DNA from: Klenkia sp. PcliD-1-E
Lineage (GTDB): Bacteria; Actinomycetota; Actinomycetes; Mycobacteriales; Geodermatophilaceae
Direction: 5' to 3'
Assembly (NCBI RefSeq): GCF_024124375.1
Contig: NZ_JAMXRZ010000025.1
Location: 1-42,086 of the forward strand
DNA: 42,086 bases
A program made the translations under genes and the position numbers. The notes beneath the pieces are model-generated. The model saw only the letters and a program-made list of their open reading frames with translations, made no database searches and had not been told where the DNA came from. Below are positions 25,118-32,975 of the stretch, piece by piece. Position 1 is the first letter of the stretch. Every line of letters starts with the position of its first letter.

Positions 25118-26314
25118 TCAGTAGCTCTTGGGCAGGCCCAGGCTGTGCTGGGCCACGTGGTTGAGGACCATCTCGCGGCTGACCGGCGCGGTCTTGAACA
25201 TGCGCGCGACGAACCACAGGTCGGCCAGGCCGTACTCGTAGGACAGGCCGTTGCCGCCGTGCACCTGGATGGCCTGGTCCAGGGCCTTCACCGCGGCGTC
25301 GCCGGCGGCGAACTTGGCGATGTTGGAGGCCTCGGCGGCGTCGAGGCCGGCGTCGGACATCTCGGCGGCGCGCATGGTCATCAGCCGGGCCAGCTCCACC
25401 GCGATGTAGGACTCCGCCAGCGGGTGCGCCACCCCCTGGTGGGCGCCGATCGGGGTCTTCCAGACGGTGCGCTCGTTCGCGTACTGCGCACCCTTGGCCA
25501 GCGCGTAGCGGGCGATGCCGTTGGCCATGCACGCCGCGGCCACCCGCTCGGGGTTGAGCCCGGCGAAGACCTGCTTGAGGCCCTCGCCCTCGGTGCCGAC
25601 CAGCCCGGCGCGCTCGACCGGGACGTCGTCGAAGAACGTCATGAACTGCTTCTCGGGCAGCATCAGCGCCGAGTCCAACTTCTGGAAGGTGAGCCCGGGG
25701 GCGTCGGTGTCGCAGATGAACAGCGACAGCGTGTGCCGCCCGTCGGGGCCGGGCTCGGCGTCGCGGGCCACCACGAGCAGGGCCTGGCACTCGTCGACGC
25801 CCGACGTCCAGTACTTCTGCCCGCGCAGCCGCCACCCGCCGTCGCCGTCCTTGTGCGCGGTGGTGGTGATCTTGTGGGTGTTGGAGCCGGCGTCGGGCTC
25901 GGTGATGGCGAACGCCATCCGGAAGGTGCCGTCGGCGATGCCGGGCAGGTACTTGGCCTTCTGCTCGGGCGTGCCGTGCGCGGTCAGCACGGTGCCGGCG
26001 ATGGCCGGGCTGATCACGACCATGAACATGGGGCAGCCCTGGCTGGCCATCTCCTCGATGACCACGGCCAGGTCGGCCAGCCCGCCGCCCCCGCCGCCGT
26101 GCTCCTCGGGCAGGTGGACGCCGAGGAACCCGGCCTTGCCCATCGCCGACCACAGCTCGTCGGCGCGCTCGCCCCTGGCGACGACGTCCTGGAAGTAGGA
26201 GCGGCCGTAGCTGCCGACCAGCTGCCGCACCGCCTCGCGCAGGTCGCGGCGCTCCTCGGTGGTGTCGCTGATCCGCGAGCCCTTGCCGGGCAGGCCGACC
26301 GGGGTGTTGTTCAC
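25118..26314 (-). CDS. Acyl-CoA dehydrogenase
   Basis: 398 residues from GTG at 26314 with GAGGAG upstream. Family features: GFLGVHLPEEHGGGGGG, the FAD-binding segment AFAITEPDAGSN, RGQKYWTSG, FDDVPVERAGLVG, and the C-terminal VHGGNGLSYEYGLADLW. The Glu in the last motif is in position to be the catalytic base. It oxidises an acyl-CoA to a 2,3-enoyl-CoA using FAD and an electron-transfer flavoprotein not encoded in this window. It is the first gene of the ACAD-synthetase-NTF2 operon under operator 5. Confidence 0.94.
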   Translation of the reverse strand: MNNTPVGLPGKGSRISDTTEERRDLREAVRQLVGSYGRSYFQDVVARGERADELWSAMGKAGFLGVHLPEEHGGGGGGLADLAVVIEEMASQGCPMFMVVISPAIAGTVLTAHGTPEQKAKYLPGIADGTFRMAFAITEPDAGSNTHKITTTAHKDGDGGWRLRGQKYWTSGVDECQALLVVARDAEPGPDGRHTLSLFICDTDAPGLTFQKLDSALMLPEKQFMTFFDDVPVERAGLVGTEGEGLKQVFAGLNPERVAAACMANGIARYALAKGAQYANERTVWKTPIGAHQGVAHPLAESYIAVELARLMTMRAAEMSDAGLDAAEASNIAKFAAGDAAVKALDQAIQVHGGNGLSYEYGLADLWFVARMFKTAPVSREMVLNHVAQHSLGLPKSY

Positions 26315-26334
26315 GAGGTCTCCTCTGCAACGTC

Positions 26335-26379
26335 GTCAACGCCATCGTTGACGGTAGGGAGTGGCCTGGGCCACGTCAA
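26335..26379 (-). promoter_or_regulatory. Island operator 5 with promoter of the acyl-CoA dehydrogenase operon
   Basis: Palindrome GTCAAC-GCCATC-GTTGAC at 26335-26352. On the minus strand TTGACG (26374-26379) and TACCGT (26351-26356) are 17 bp apart, and the -10 runs into the operator. A bound regulator would cover the -10 and start site. This TACCGT matches the -10 at operator 3. Confidence 0.75.
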
Positions 26380-26393
26380 GGGTGCGAACGGGG

Positions 26394-27245
26394 TCAGGGC
26401 CAGTCGTAGAACCCGCGGCCGGACTTGACGCCCAGCTCGCCCGCGGCGACCTTGTCGACCAGCAGCTGCGGCGGCGCGAACTGCGGCCCCAGGGCGGTCT
26501 CCAGGTTCCGGGCGATGTGCAGCCGCACGTCCAGCCCGACGATGTCGGTCAGCCGCAGGGGCCCGACGGGGTGCCGGTAGGCCAGCTGGACCGCCCGGTC
26601 GATGTCGGCCGGTTCGCCCACCCCCTGCTCGACCATCCGGATGGCCTCCAGGGCGGCCACCACGTCGAGCCGGCTGGTGGCGAAGCCCGGTGCGTCGGCG
26701 ACCACCGCGGACTCCTTGCCGATCCCGGTGACGGCGGCCAGCGCCGTCTCCAGCGTCGCCGCCGACGTGCGTGCGCCGCGGACCACCTCGACCACCGGGA
26801 TGGACCAGACGGGGTTGAAGAAGTGCATGCCCAGGAACGCCTCGGGGCGGGCCAGGCCCTCGGCGAGGGCGTCGATGGACAGGGCGCTGGTGTTGCTGGC
26901 CAGCACGGCCGGTCCGCGCGCCTCGCAGGCGGCCAGCACCCGGTGCTTGAGCGCCAGGTCCTCGGGCACCGTCTCGACGACCAGGTCCAGGCCCTCGGGC
27001 AGCTCGTCGGCCGAGGGCACGTGCTCCAGGCGGTCGGCCAGGCCGGCGGCGACCTCGGCGGAGAGCTTGCCGCGGCGCACCCCGGCCTCTGCTGCGCCGG
27101 CCACCTCGCGGCGCACCGCGGCCATCCGTGCGTGGTCGGGCTCGACCACCACGGCGCGCGCCCCGGTCACCGCGAAGACGTAGGCGATGCCCACGCCCAT
27201 CGTGCCGGCCCCGACCACACCGACGCTGCCCGTCGCATCCGCCAC
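26394..27245 (-). CDS. 3-hydroxyacyl-CoA dehydrogenase
   Basis: 283 residues from GTG at 27245 with GAGGAGG 5 nt upstream. NAD-binding GAGTMGVGIAYVFA at the N-terminus, with E after the second strand (VVVEPDH). The catalytic His lies in LGMHFFNPVW, and the C-terminal domain has LTDIVGLDVRLHIARNL and SGRGFYDWP. This is the 3-hydroxybutyryl-CoA dehydrogenase (PaaH/Hbd) layout, without an enoyl hydratase part. It oxidises the 3-hydroxyacyl-CoA made by the divergent hydratase to a 3-ketoacyl-CoA. It shares the operator 6 region with that hydratase. Confidence 0.93.
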   Translation of the reverse strand: MADATGSVGVVGAGTMGVGIAYVFAVTGARAVVVEPDHARMAAVRREVAGAAEAGVRRGKLSAEVAAGLADRLEHVPSADELPEGLDLVVETVPEDLALKHRVLAACEARGPAVLASNTSALSIDALAEGLARPEAFLGMHFFNPVWSIPVVEVVRGARTSAATLETALAAVTGIGKESAVVADAPGFATSRLDVVAALEAIRMVEQGVGEPADIDRAVQLAYRHPVGPLRLTDIVGLDVRLHIARNLETALGPQFAPPQLLVDKVAAGELGVKSGRGFYDWP

Positions 27246-27281
27246 CCGGTCCTCCTCGACGCGTCCTGGCTGTACCGTGCC

Positions 27282-27299
27282 GTCAACGTACACGTTGAC
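27282..27299. promoter_or_regulatory. Island operator 6 between 3-hydroxyacyl-CoA dehydrogenase and hydratase
   Basis: A perfect palindrome with spacer GTACAC, central in the 70-bp divergent gap: 36 bp from one start codon and 16 bp from the other. TACCGT at 27273-27278 on the plus strand could be the hydratase -10. Confidence 0.7.
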
Positions 27300-27315
27300 A
27301 GCATCGGAGGGCACG

Positions 27316-28080
27316 ATGGGCGGGACGGTCACCGTCGACAGGCGCGGACAGGTTCTGGTGATCACGCTGGACCGCCCGGCCAGGCGCAACGCGGTCGACG
27401 GCGCGACGGCCCGCGCCCTGGCCGCCGCGGTGGACGACCTCGACGCCGACCCCACCCTCGCCGTCGGCGTCCTCACCGGGGCCGGTGGCACGTTCTGCTC
27501 CGGCATGGACCTGGGCGCCTTCCTCACCGGCGACCTCCCGGAGGTCCCGGGTCGAGGCTTCGGTGGCATCACCCGTCGCCCCCCGGAGACGCCCCTCGTC
27601 GCCGCCGTCGAGGGCTACGCCCTGGCCGGCGGGTGCGAGCTGGCGCTGGCCTGTGACCTGGTGGTGGCCGCCGAGGACGCCGTGTTCGGCATCCCGGAGG
27701 TGACCCGCGGGCTGTTCGCCGGCAGCGGCGGGCTGCTGCGACTGCCGCGACGCATCCCACCCGCGATCGCTCTGGAGCACGCACTGACCGGCGACCCGCT
27801 ACCAGCGGTCGAGGGTGCCCGCTGGGGTCTGGTCAACCGGCTGACCCCACCCGGTGGTGCGCTCGCCGGTGCCCTGGAGCTCGCCGAGCGGATCGCCCGC
27901 AACGGGCCGCTCGCCGTCCGTGTCACCAAGCACGTGGTGCAGACCGCGCCGGAGTGGCCCGCCGACGAGGTGTGGGACCGCCAGCAGGTGCTCCTCGACC
28001 AGGTCATGGGGTCCGACGACGCGCGCGAGGGCGCCCGCGCGTTCGCCGAGAAGCGACCACCGGTGTGGACCGGGCGATGA
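27316..28080 (+). CDS. Enoyl-CoA hydratase/isomerase
   Basis: 254 residues from ATG at 27316 with GGAGG 5 nt upstream. Crotonase-fold features: RPARRNAVDG, GAGGTFCSGMDLGAF (oxyanion loop), VEGYALAGGCELALACDLVV (second oxyanion Gly-Gly and first catalytic position), and FGIPEVTRGLFAGSGG (second catalytic region, with Glu in IPEV). It adds water to the enoyl-CoA, or shifts a double bond. It sits divergent from the 3-hydroxyacyl-CoA dehydrogenase and convergent with the TetR gene, the two stops being only 4 bp apart. Confidence 0.92.
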   Translation: MGGTVTVDRRGQVLVITLDRPARRNAVDGATARALAAAVDDLDADPTLAVGVLTGAGGTFCSGMDLGAFLTGDLPEVPGRGFGGITRRPPETPLVAAVEGYALAGGCELALACDLVVAAEDAVFGIPEVTRGLFAGSGGLLRLPRRIPPAIALEHALTGDPLPAVEGARWGLVNRLTPPGGALAGALELAERIARNGPLAVRVTKHVVQTAPEWPADEVWDRQQVLLDQVMGSDDAREGARAFAEKRPPVWTGR

Positions 28081-28084
28081 GCGC

Positions 28085-28741
28085 TCAGCGGGTCGTGAGG
28101 CCGTCCAGCAGCACGTCTGCGTAGGCGCGACCGATGGTCGCGGCGTCGACGGCGGACTTCTCGGGGTTGAACCACCGGTTCGTCCAGCCCACCATGCCGA
28201 TCAGCCCGTAGGCGAGCACCCACGGTTCGGCGACCGGCCGGATGGTGCCCTCGGCGATCCCCGACTCGATGATCGCGGTGACGCAGTCCTGGTAGGCACG
28301 GTTGAGCCCGCGCATCTCGGCCGACCAGTCGGCGCGCTTCTGCCCGACGTGCGACAGGTTCTCCTGGATGAACACGTACAGGAAGGGATAGGACGCGGCG
28401 TAGGAGTCCATCAGCTCGGTGACCAGTCGGCGCAGCTTGTCCGGCGCGTCCCCGGCGCCGTCCCGGATGGCTTCGGCCCGTGCGACGTTGGCCCGGACGG
28501 CATCGCTGACGACCTCGTCGAACAGCTCCTCCTTGCTGCCGACGTAGTAGTACAGCGTCGCGCGGTCGGTCCCGAGAGCCTCGGCGATCTGCCCGATGCT
28601 CGTGCCGCGGAACCCGTGCGACTTGAACAGGCCGGCTGCCGCCGCGATGATCTCCTGCCGCCGCTCCCGGTAGGCCGCGCGGTCGCCGTCCTGGGCCGCG
28701 GCCCGGCGACGACCGATCGCGCTCGCCTGCTCCTCGCTCAC
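28085..28741 (-). CDS. TetR-family regulator, likely controller of the island cargo
   Basis: 218 residues from GTG at 28741 (an open extension to 28852 covers a repeat and is unlikely to be coding). The N-terminal HTH spans about 33-67: IIAAAAGLFKSHGFRGTSIG, then QIAEALGTDRATLYYYVGSK. The C-terminal domain is helical (SYPFLYVFIQENLSHVG, MVGWTNRWFNPE) and resembles the TetR_C_33/KstR2-like ligand domains known to bind acyl-CoA esters. It is the only TetR gene in the window, and six identical-type palindromes precede the cargo units, so it is the natural candidate to bind them. I see no copy in front of its own gene, so autoregulation is unsupported. Confidence 0.88.
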   Translation of the reverse strand: MSEEQASAIGRRRAAAQDGDRAAYRERRQEIIAAAAGLFKSHGFRGTSIGQIAEALGTDRATLYYYVGSKEELFDEVVSDAVRANVARAEAIRDGAGDAPDKLRRLVTELMDSYAASYPFLYVFIQENLSHVGQKRADWSAEMRGLNRAYQDCVTAIIESGIAEGTIRPVAEPWVLAYGLIGMVGWTNRWFNPEKSAVDAATIGRAYADVLLDGLTTR

Positions 28742-28813
28742 CCCGTCGACCCTAGGCGTTGTCCTCGACGGCGCCGGAGGACCGTCGCGTGCGCCCTCCC
28801 CGCGGCTGCGCCG

Positions 28814-28837
28814 TGGTGGCAGTTCTGGTTGCAGTTG
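28814..28837 (+). repeat. Candidate integrase arm-type site, right
   Basis: A partner of 8484-8507, identical at 23 of 24 positions and in the same orientation, 114 bp inside attR. It is upstream of the TetR start and fits no other feature. Confidence 0.5.
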
Positions 28838-28951
28838 CCCGCTGTCGATCATGGTTCACCGCCGTTCGTCGGCGTGCGCAAGTCGCGGAGAAGGCCGTCT
28901 GAACAGGGCTTTCGTCCGTCGGCGGACAATGGCGTACGGCATCAGGTCGGC

Positions 28952-28996
28952 CTGGCAGTGTGGGGGTCAGGGGTTCGAGTCCCCTCAGCTCCACCC
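28952..28996 (+). repeat. attR core (partial tRNA-Ala copy)
   Basis: A 45-bp exact copy of 8393-8437 with no 5' half of a tRNA before it, so it is not a functional tRNA. It marks the right end of the island. Host sequence resumes with the hairpin at 29001. Confidence 0.85.
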
Positions 28997-29000
28997 GAAT

Positions 29001-29039
29001 GACGAAGGCCGCTCACCCACCGGGTGCGCGGCCTTCGTC
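29001..29039 (+). terminator. Displaced terminator of the original tRNA-Ala transcript
   Basis: GACGAAGGCCGC (29001-29012) pairs perfectly with GCGGCCTTCGTC (29028-29039), loop 15 nt, starting four bases after attR. Before insertion it would have stood directly behind the tRNA gene. It can also end transcription of the convergent GH15 gene. Confidence 0.7.
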
Positions 29040-29046
29040 GTCCTGG

Positions 29047-30882
29047 TCAGCGCTGCCGGGCCCGGGCCAGCTTCCAGCCCGACGCGATGACGCCGAGGTG
29101 GCTGAACGCCTGCGGGAAGTTGCCCAGGAACGAGCCGTCGCGGGGGTCGATCTCCTCGCTGAGCAGCCCCAGCGGGGTGGCGCGGGCGCACAGGGAGTCG
29201 AACAGGGCCTCGGCCTCGTCCAGCCGGCCCTGGCCGGTGAGGTTGTCCACCAGCCAGAAGCTGCACAGCAGGAACGCGCCCTCCCCACCGGGCAGCCCGT
29301 CGTCGGACTCGGTGTGCAGGTACCGGTAGAGCAGCCCGTCGCCGGCGTCCAGGTGCTCGCGCACCTTCTCGACGGTGGCGACCATCCGCGGGTCGTCGAA
29401 GGGGACGACGCCGCGCAGCGGCAGCGCGAGCAGCGACCCGTCCAGCCCGCCGTCGTTGGCCTTCCCGTGCTCGGCGAGGTGCTCGGTGAACGTGCCCCGC
29501 TCCTCGTCCCACGACCGCTCGAGCACCGCGGCCCGGATCTCGTCGGCCGCGGCCCGCCACCGCTCCCGGGGGTGGTCCAGGCCGCAGCGCTCGGCGATGC
29601 GCAGGGCCCGGTCCACCGCGACCTGGCACATCGCCACCGAGTAGGTGAACGGCCGGCCGGCGCCGCGGATCTCCCAGATGCCCTGGTCGGGGGTGCGCCA
29701 CTGCTCGATGGCCTGCTCGGCCAGCGCCGACAGCGCCCGCCAGAGGTGCTCGTCGACCGAGCCGCCGTCGGCGGCCCACTGGTGGGCGACGTCCATCAGC
29801 TCGCCGTAGACGTCGTGCTGGGTCTGCCCGGCCGCGCCGTTGCCCCAGCGGACCGGGGCCGACCCGCGCCAGCCGCGCAGCACGGGGTCCTCCCACTCCT
29901 CGGGCGGCTGGCCGCCGTCGAGGGCGTACATGATCCTTGGTCCGCCGTCGCGCTCGGCGTTGGTGAGGGTCCAGGCCAGGAAGGAGTCGGCCTCGGTGGT
30001 CAGCCCGATGCGGCGCAGCGCGTAGACGCTGAACGCGGCGTCGCGGACCCAGGTGTAGCGGTAGTCCCAGTTGCGCACGCCGCCCACCTCCTCGGGCAGC
30101 GACGAGGTGGCGGCGGCCATGATCGCGCCGGTCTCGGCGTGGTCGAGCAGCTTCAGGGTGAGCGCCGAGCGACGGACCAGGGCGCGCTGCGGGCCCTCGT
30201 ACCGGATCCGGGCCGCCCACGCCCGCCAGGCCGCGGCGGTCTGCTGCACCAGGGTCTCGGGGTCCTGCCGGTCCAGCAGCCGGGTGTTGCCCGACCAGTG
30301 CAGCGAGACGGTCAGCGGGGCCCCGGCGCGCAGCGTGGCGGTGCCGTGCAGCCCGCCGTCCTCGACGCGCAGGGGGTGCGAGCACCACAGGGTCAACCGG
30401 AGGTCCGGGCGCGCCGGCCAGCTGATCGCCCAGCCGCCGCCCTCCTCCTGGAACTCGACGTCGTCCTTGGGGCGCAGCCGCACGGTCACCTCGGCCGTGC
30501 CGCGCACGACCCGGGCCAGCCGGAGCAGCTCCGAGCGGCCCGCGGGGACCAGCTCGGTGAGGTCGGCCCCGGCCCGCAGGGTGAGGCAGTCGGTCACCTC
30601 CAGCACACCGTCGGGGCCGTGCAGCTCGGTCACCAGCACCCCGGTGTCGTCGAGGTAGCGCTGGTCGGCCGACGTCAGGCCGGTCAGCTCCAGGTCGAGC
30701 GAGCCGCCCCGTTCGTGGTCGAGGAGACCGGCGAGGAAGGGCGGGGAGTCGAACTCGGGCAGGCACAGCCACGGGATCGAGCCGTCCCGGGCGACCAGCG
30801 CGCACGTGGCGCCGTCCCCGACCAGGCCGTGGTCCTCGATGGGGAGCTGACCGCGGTCTCGGGTCAGCGGGCGGGTCGGCAC
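29047..30882 (-). CDS. GH15 glucoamylase/trehalase-like glycoside hydrolase
   Basis: 611 residues from GTG at 30882 with AGGAG 6 nt upstream. An N-terminal beta-sandwich (about 1-220; IEDHGLVGDGATCALVARDG is the typical opening) leads into an (alpha/alpha)6 barrel. Barrel motifs include NWDYRYTWVRDAAFSVYAL, GNGAAGQTQHDVYGELMD, DQGIWEIRG (probable catalytic acid Glu) and GEGAFLLCSFWLVDNL (probable catalytic base Glu). It lacks a signal peptide, so it is cytosolic. Actinobacterial members act on trehalose or alpha-glucans; the choice cannot be made here. The frame stays open upstream to 31116, but the coding pattern begins at the chosen GTG. Confidence 0.9.
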   Translation of the reverse strand: MPTRPLTRDRGQLPIEDHGLVGDGATCALVARDGSIPWLCLPEFDSPPFLAGLLDHERGGSLDLELTGLTSADQRYLDDTGVLVTELHGPDGVLEVTDCLTLRAGADLTELVPAGRSELLRLARVVRGTAEVTVRLRPKDDVEFQEEGGGWAISWPARPDLRLTLWCSHPLRVEDGGLHGTATLRAGAPLTVSLHWSGNTRLLDRQDPETLVQQTAAAWRAWAARIRYEGPQRALVRRSALTLKLLDHAETGAIMAAATSSLPEEVGGVRNWDYRYTWVRDAAFSVYALRRIGLTTEADSFLAWTLTNAERDGGPRIMYALDGGQPPEEWEDPVLRGWRGSAPVRWGNGAAGQTQHDVYGELMDVAHQWAADGGSVDEHLWRALSALAEQAIEQWRTPDQGIWEIRGAGRPFTYSVAMCQVAVDRALRIAERCGLDHPRERWRAAADEIRAAVLERSWDEERGTFTEHLAEHGKANDGGLDGSLLALPLRGVVPFDDPRMVATVEKVREHLDAGDGLLYRYLHTESDDGLPGGEGAFLLCSFWLVDNLTGQGRLDEAEALFDSLCARATPLGLLSEEIDPRDGSFLGNFPQAFSHLGVIASGWKLARARQR

Positions 30883-30901
30883 AGGTGTCTCCTGGGTGTC
30901 G

Positions 30902-30993
30902 GCTCGTCGTCGGAGGCCAGGATGCGCAGAGCCGGCAGGTCCCGCAGCTCGGGACGGGCCGCTGAGCTGCGGTTTCTCCGCGCAACCAGTGCA
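30902..30993 (-). promoter_or_regulatory. Upstream element shared with the mrp operon, copy 1
   Basis: About 90 bp ending 20 nt before the GH15 start are related to 37791-37876. Shared blocks on the plus strand are GCTCGTC, CAGGATGCG, GCCGGC, CTCGG, CTGCGGTTTC and CAACCA, with GGTT-N9-AACC palindromes in both. It could be promoter, leader RNA or dispersed repeat. It matches no riboswitch I know. Confidence 0.45.
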
Positions 30994-31067
30994 GGCCCAG
31001 GTTTGGCCGAGCCGCGCCGGAGGAACAGAGGACGCAACCGGGGACCACCCACGACGCAGGAGAGACC

Positions 31068-31334
31068 ATGTCGCTGTCGCCCACCGAGCTCGCCGCGCTC
31101 CAGGACATCGAGGCACAGCTGGTCGGGGAGGGGCCGACCGGTTCCCCCGGCCGCACGTGGGCCCTGGCCGCGGCCCTCCTCGTGGGCGCCGCCGTCCTGC
31201 TGGTCGTCGGGGCCGTCGTCGGCAACCCGGCCGCGGTGGTCCTGGGTGCGGCGTGGGCGCTGGCGGCGCCGGTCGCGTGGGTGGTGCAGAGGCGGTTCGC
31301 CGGGGCGGCTGCGCTCGGGGGCGGCGCGAGCTAG
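31068..31334 (+). CDS. DUF3040-like small membrane protein
   Basis: 88 residues from ATG at 31068 with GGAGAG upstream. The start MSLSPTELAALQDIEAQLVG is the conserved cytosolic segment of DUF3040 proteins, followed by two transmembrane helices (about 31-52 and 55-72). The family is common in actinobacteria and has no assigned function. It diverges from the GH15 gene and lies 28 bp before the exchanger gene, so the two are probably co-transcribed. Confidence 0.8.
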   Translation: MSLSPTELAALQDIEAQLVGEGPTGSPGRTWALAAALLVGAAVLLVVGAVVGNPAAVVLGAAWALAAPVAWVVQRRFAGAAALGGGAS

Positions 31335-31362
31335 GCAGCCGGCGGGCCGGAGGGTCCGCGCG

Positions 31363-32436
31363 GTGGTGGTGTTCCTGCTGCTGGCGGGCCTGGTCGCGCT
31401 GGTCGCCGGGGGAGAGCTGCTCGTCCGGGGCGCCGGGGGGCTCGGCCGGGCGGCGGGCCTGTCCCCGCTCGTGGTCGGCGCGACCGTGGTGGCCACCGCC
31501 ACCAGCGCGCCCGAGCTCGCGGTGTCCGTCGACGCCGTGCTCTCCGGCTCACCGGGGCTGGCGGTCGGCAACGCCGTCGGCAGCAACACCGTCAACATCC
31601 TGCTCGTGCTGGCGGTCGCTGCCCTGGTCCGCCCGCAGACCGGCGGCCGGTCGGTGCTCCGCTTCGACCTCCCGGCCGCGCTGGCCATCGCCGTGGCCCT
31701 CGTGCTGCTCGGCCTGGACGGCGACCTCGGGCGGTGGGACGGCGCCCTGCTGGTCCTCGGCCTGGTCGGCTACCTGGCCGCCGCGGTCGCCCGCGGGCGG
31801 CGAGCCGAGCCGGAGCGCCCGACGGCGGCCCCACCGGTCCGACCCCGCCTGCTGCGGGACGGCCTCGCCGTGCTCGCCGGCGTGGCGCTGCTGGTCGTGG
31901 GCGCGAACTGGCTGGTGGACTCCGCCAGCTCCATCGCCTCGGCGCTGGGCCTGTCCGACCTGGTCATCGGCCTGACCGTGGTGTCGGTGGGGACCGCACT
32001 GCCGGAGATCACCACGGCGGCCATCGCGGCGCTGAGGGGGGACACCGAGCTCGCGGTGGGCAACGTCGTCGGCAGCAACGTGGCCAACATCGGCCTGGTC
32101 CTCGGCGCCCCGGCCCTCGCCCTGCCCGGTGGGGTGGCCGTGGACCCGGCGGTGGTGCGGTTCGACGCCCCGGTGATGATCGCCGCGACGGTGGCGCTGG
32201 GTGTGGTGCTGTGGACCGGGTCGCGGGTCAGCCGGGTCGAGGGCGCGGTGCTGCTGGCCTGGTTCGTCGCCTACACCGCCTACCTCGTGCTGGCCTCGAC
32301 CGACCACGACGCGCTGGGCCCGTTCAGCGCCGTCCTGCTGTGGTTCTGCCTACCGCTCACGGTCGTCGCCGCGGCCGGGTTCGCCGTCCGGGAGGTCCGC
32401 GGTGGTGCGGGTACCGGGCGCCAGCGGCGCGCCTGA
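31363..32436 (+). CDS. CaCA-family sodium/calcium exchanger-like antiporter
   Basis: 357 residues from GTG at 31363, with GGAGGG 8 nt upstream. About ten hydrophobic helices in two related halves, each with the alpha-repeat signature: TSAPELAVSVDA with GNAVGSNTVNI, and TALPEITTAAIAAL with GNVVGSNVANIGLVLG. The Glu of each repeat is the ion-binding residue in the family. It exchanges Ca2+ or K+ for Na+ or H+ across the membrane. The 3' end overlaps the convergent mnhG gene by 87 bp. Confidence 0.9.
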   Translation: MVVFLLLAGLVALVAGGELLVRGAGGLGRAAGLSPLVVGATVVATATSAPELAVSVDAVLSGSPGLAVGNAVGSNTVNILLVLAVAALVRPQTGGRSVLRFDLPAALAIAVALVLLGLDGDLGRWDGALLVLGLVGYLAAAVARGRRAEPERPTAAPPVRPRLLRDGLAVLAGVALLVVGANWLVDSASSIASALGLSDLVIGLTVVSVGTALPEITTAAIAALRGDTELAVGNVVGSNVANIGLVLGAPALALPGGVAVDPAVVRFDAPVMIAATVALGVVLWTGSRVSRVEGAVLLAWFVAYTAYLVLASTDHDALGPFSAVLLWFCLPLTVVAAAGFAVREVRGGAGTGRQRRA

Positions 32437-32709
32437 GATGCGCGCCGCCTGACCGATCTCGAAGCCGGCGATCGCCACGGTGAACAGCTGCAGGGCCACC
32501 GCGAGCAGCAGGACGACGACGGCGGTCGGTCCGGGGTCGAGGACGACGACGCCGAGCAGCACGAGCACCAGCCCGAGGCCACCGGCCTTGGCGACGGCGT
32601 TGGTGCGGTTGTACACGTCGGGCATCCGGACCAGGCCGACCGCGGCGACCACGAAGAGCAGCACCCCGAGGAGGAGCAGGACGTCGCCGACCACCGTCTG
32701 CAGGCTCAC
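32350..32709 (-). CDS. mnhG: MnhG/MrpG antiporter subunit
   Basis: 119 residues from GTG at 32709, overlapping the mnhF stop. Three transmembrane helices with the MnhG signature (VGLVRMPDVYNRTNAVAKAG and LGLVLVLLGVVVL). It is the last small membrane subunit of the Mrp complex. The C-terminal 30 residues are Pro/Asp-rich and overlap the end of the exchanger gene on the other strand; TAG stop at 32350. Confidence 0.92.
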   Translation of the reverse strand: MSLQTVVGDVLLLLGVLLFVVAAVGLVRMPDVYNRTNAVAKAGGLGLVLVLLGVVVLDPGPTAVVVLLLAVALQLFTVAIAGFEIGQAARISGAPLAPGTRTTADLPDGEPGRGDDRER

Positions 32710-32975
32710 CGCGATCGCCGCACCACGAGCCGGGCCAGCGCGATGGTGGCCAGGAAGCCGACCAGCGTGCCGATGAGCACCAGGTCCAGCAGCGCCGGGG
32801 TGCGCAACCGGACGGCCAGCAGCGCCACCGCGCCCAGCGTGACCAGGAACCCGAAGTCGACGCCGAGCACCCGGTCGGCGTCGCTGGGCCCGCGGACGGC
32901 GCGGACCGTGGCCATCACCAGGCACACCGCCAGCAGCACGAGCAAGGCGTCCAGGACGGTCTGCTGGACGATCAC
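32706..32975 (-). CDS. mnhF: MnhF/MrpF antiporter subunit
   Basis: 89 residues from ATG at 32975, overlapping the mnhE stop by four bases. Three transmembrane helices; GPSDADRVLGVDFGFLVTLG and LVGFLATIALARLVV are typical of MrpF. A membrane subunit of the cation/proton antiporter, coupled by overlap to mnhE and mnhG. Confidence 0.93.
   Translation of the reverse strand: MIVQQTVLDALLVLLAVCLVMATVRAVRGPSDADRVLGVDFGFLVTLGAVALLAVRLRTPALLDLVLIGTLVGFLATIALARLVVRRSR

Noticed and set aside
28752-28994. 80-codon minus frame at the right island end (GLEPLTPTLP)
   Set aside because: This is the familiar translated-tRNA artefact, an antisense reading of the tRNA-Ala fragment in attR, with a basic low-complexity continuation.
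28952-28996. Second tRNA-Ala gene
   Set aside because: Only the anticodon loop to the 3' end is present; there is no acceptor 5' strand or D-arm upstream, so it is an attachment-site copy.
28960-32436. Very long plus-strand open frame of over 1,100 codons
   Set aside because: It is antisense to the GH15 gene for most of its length and has low-complexity Gly/Arg/Pro composition. Only its last third is real, as the exchanger starting at 31363.
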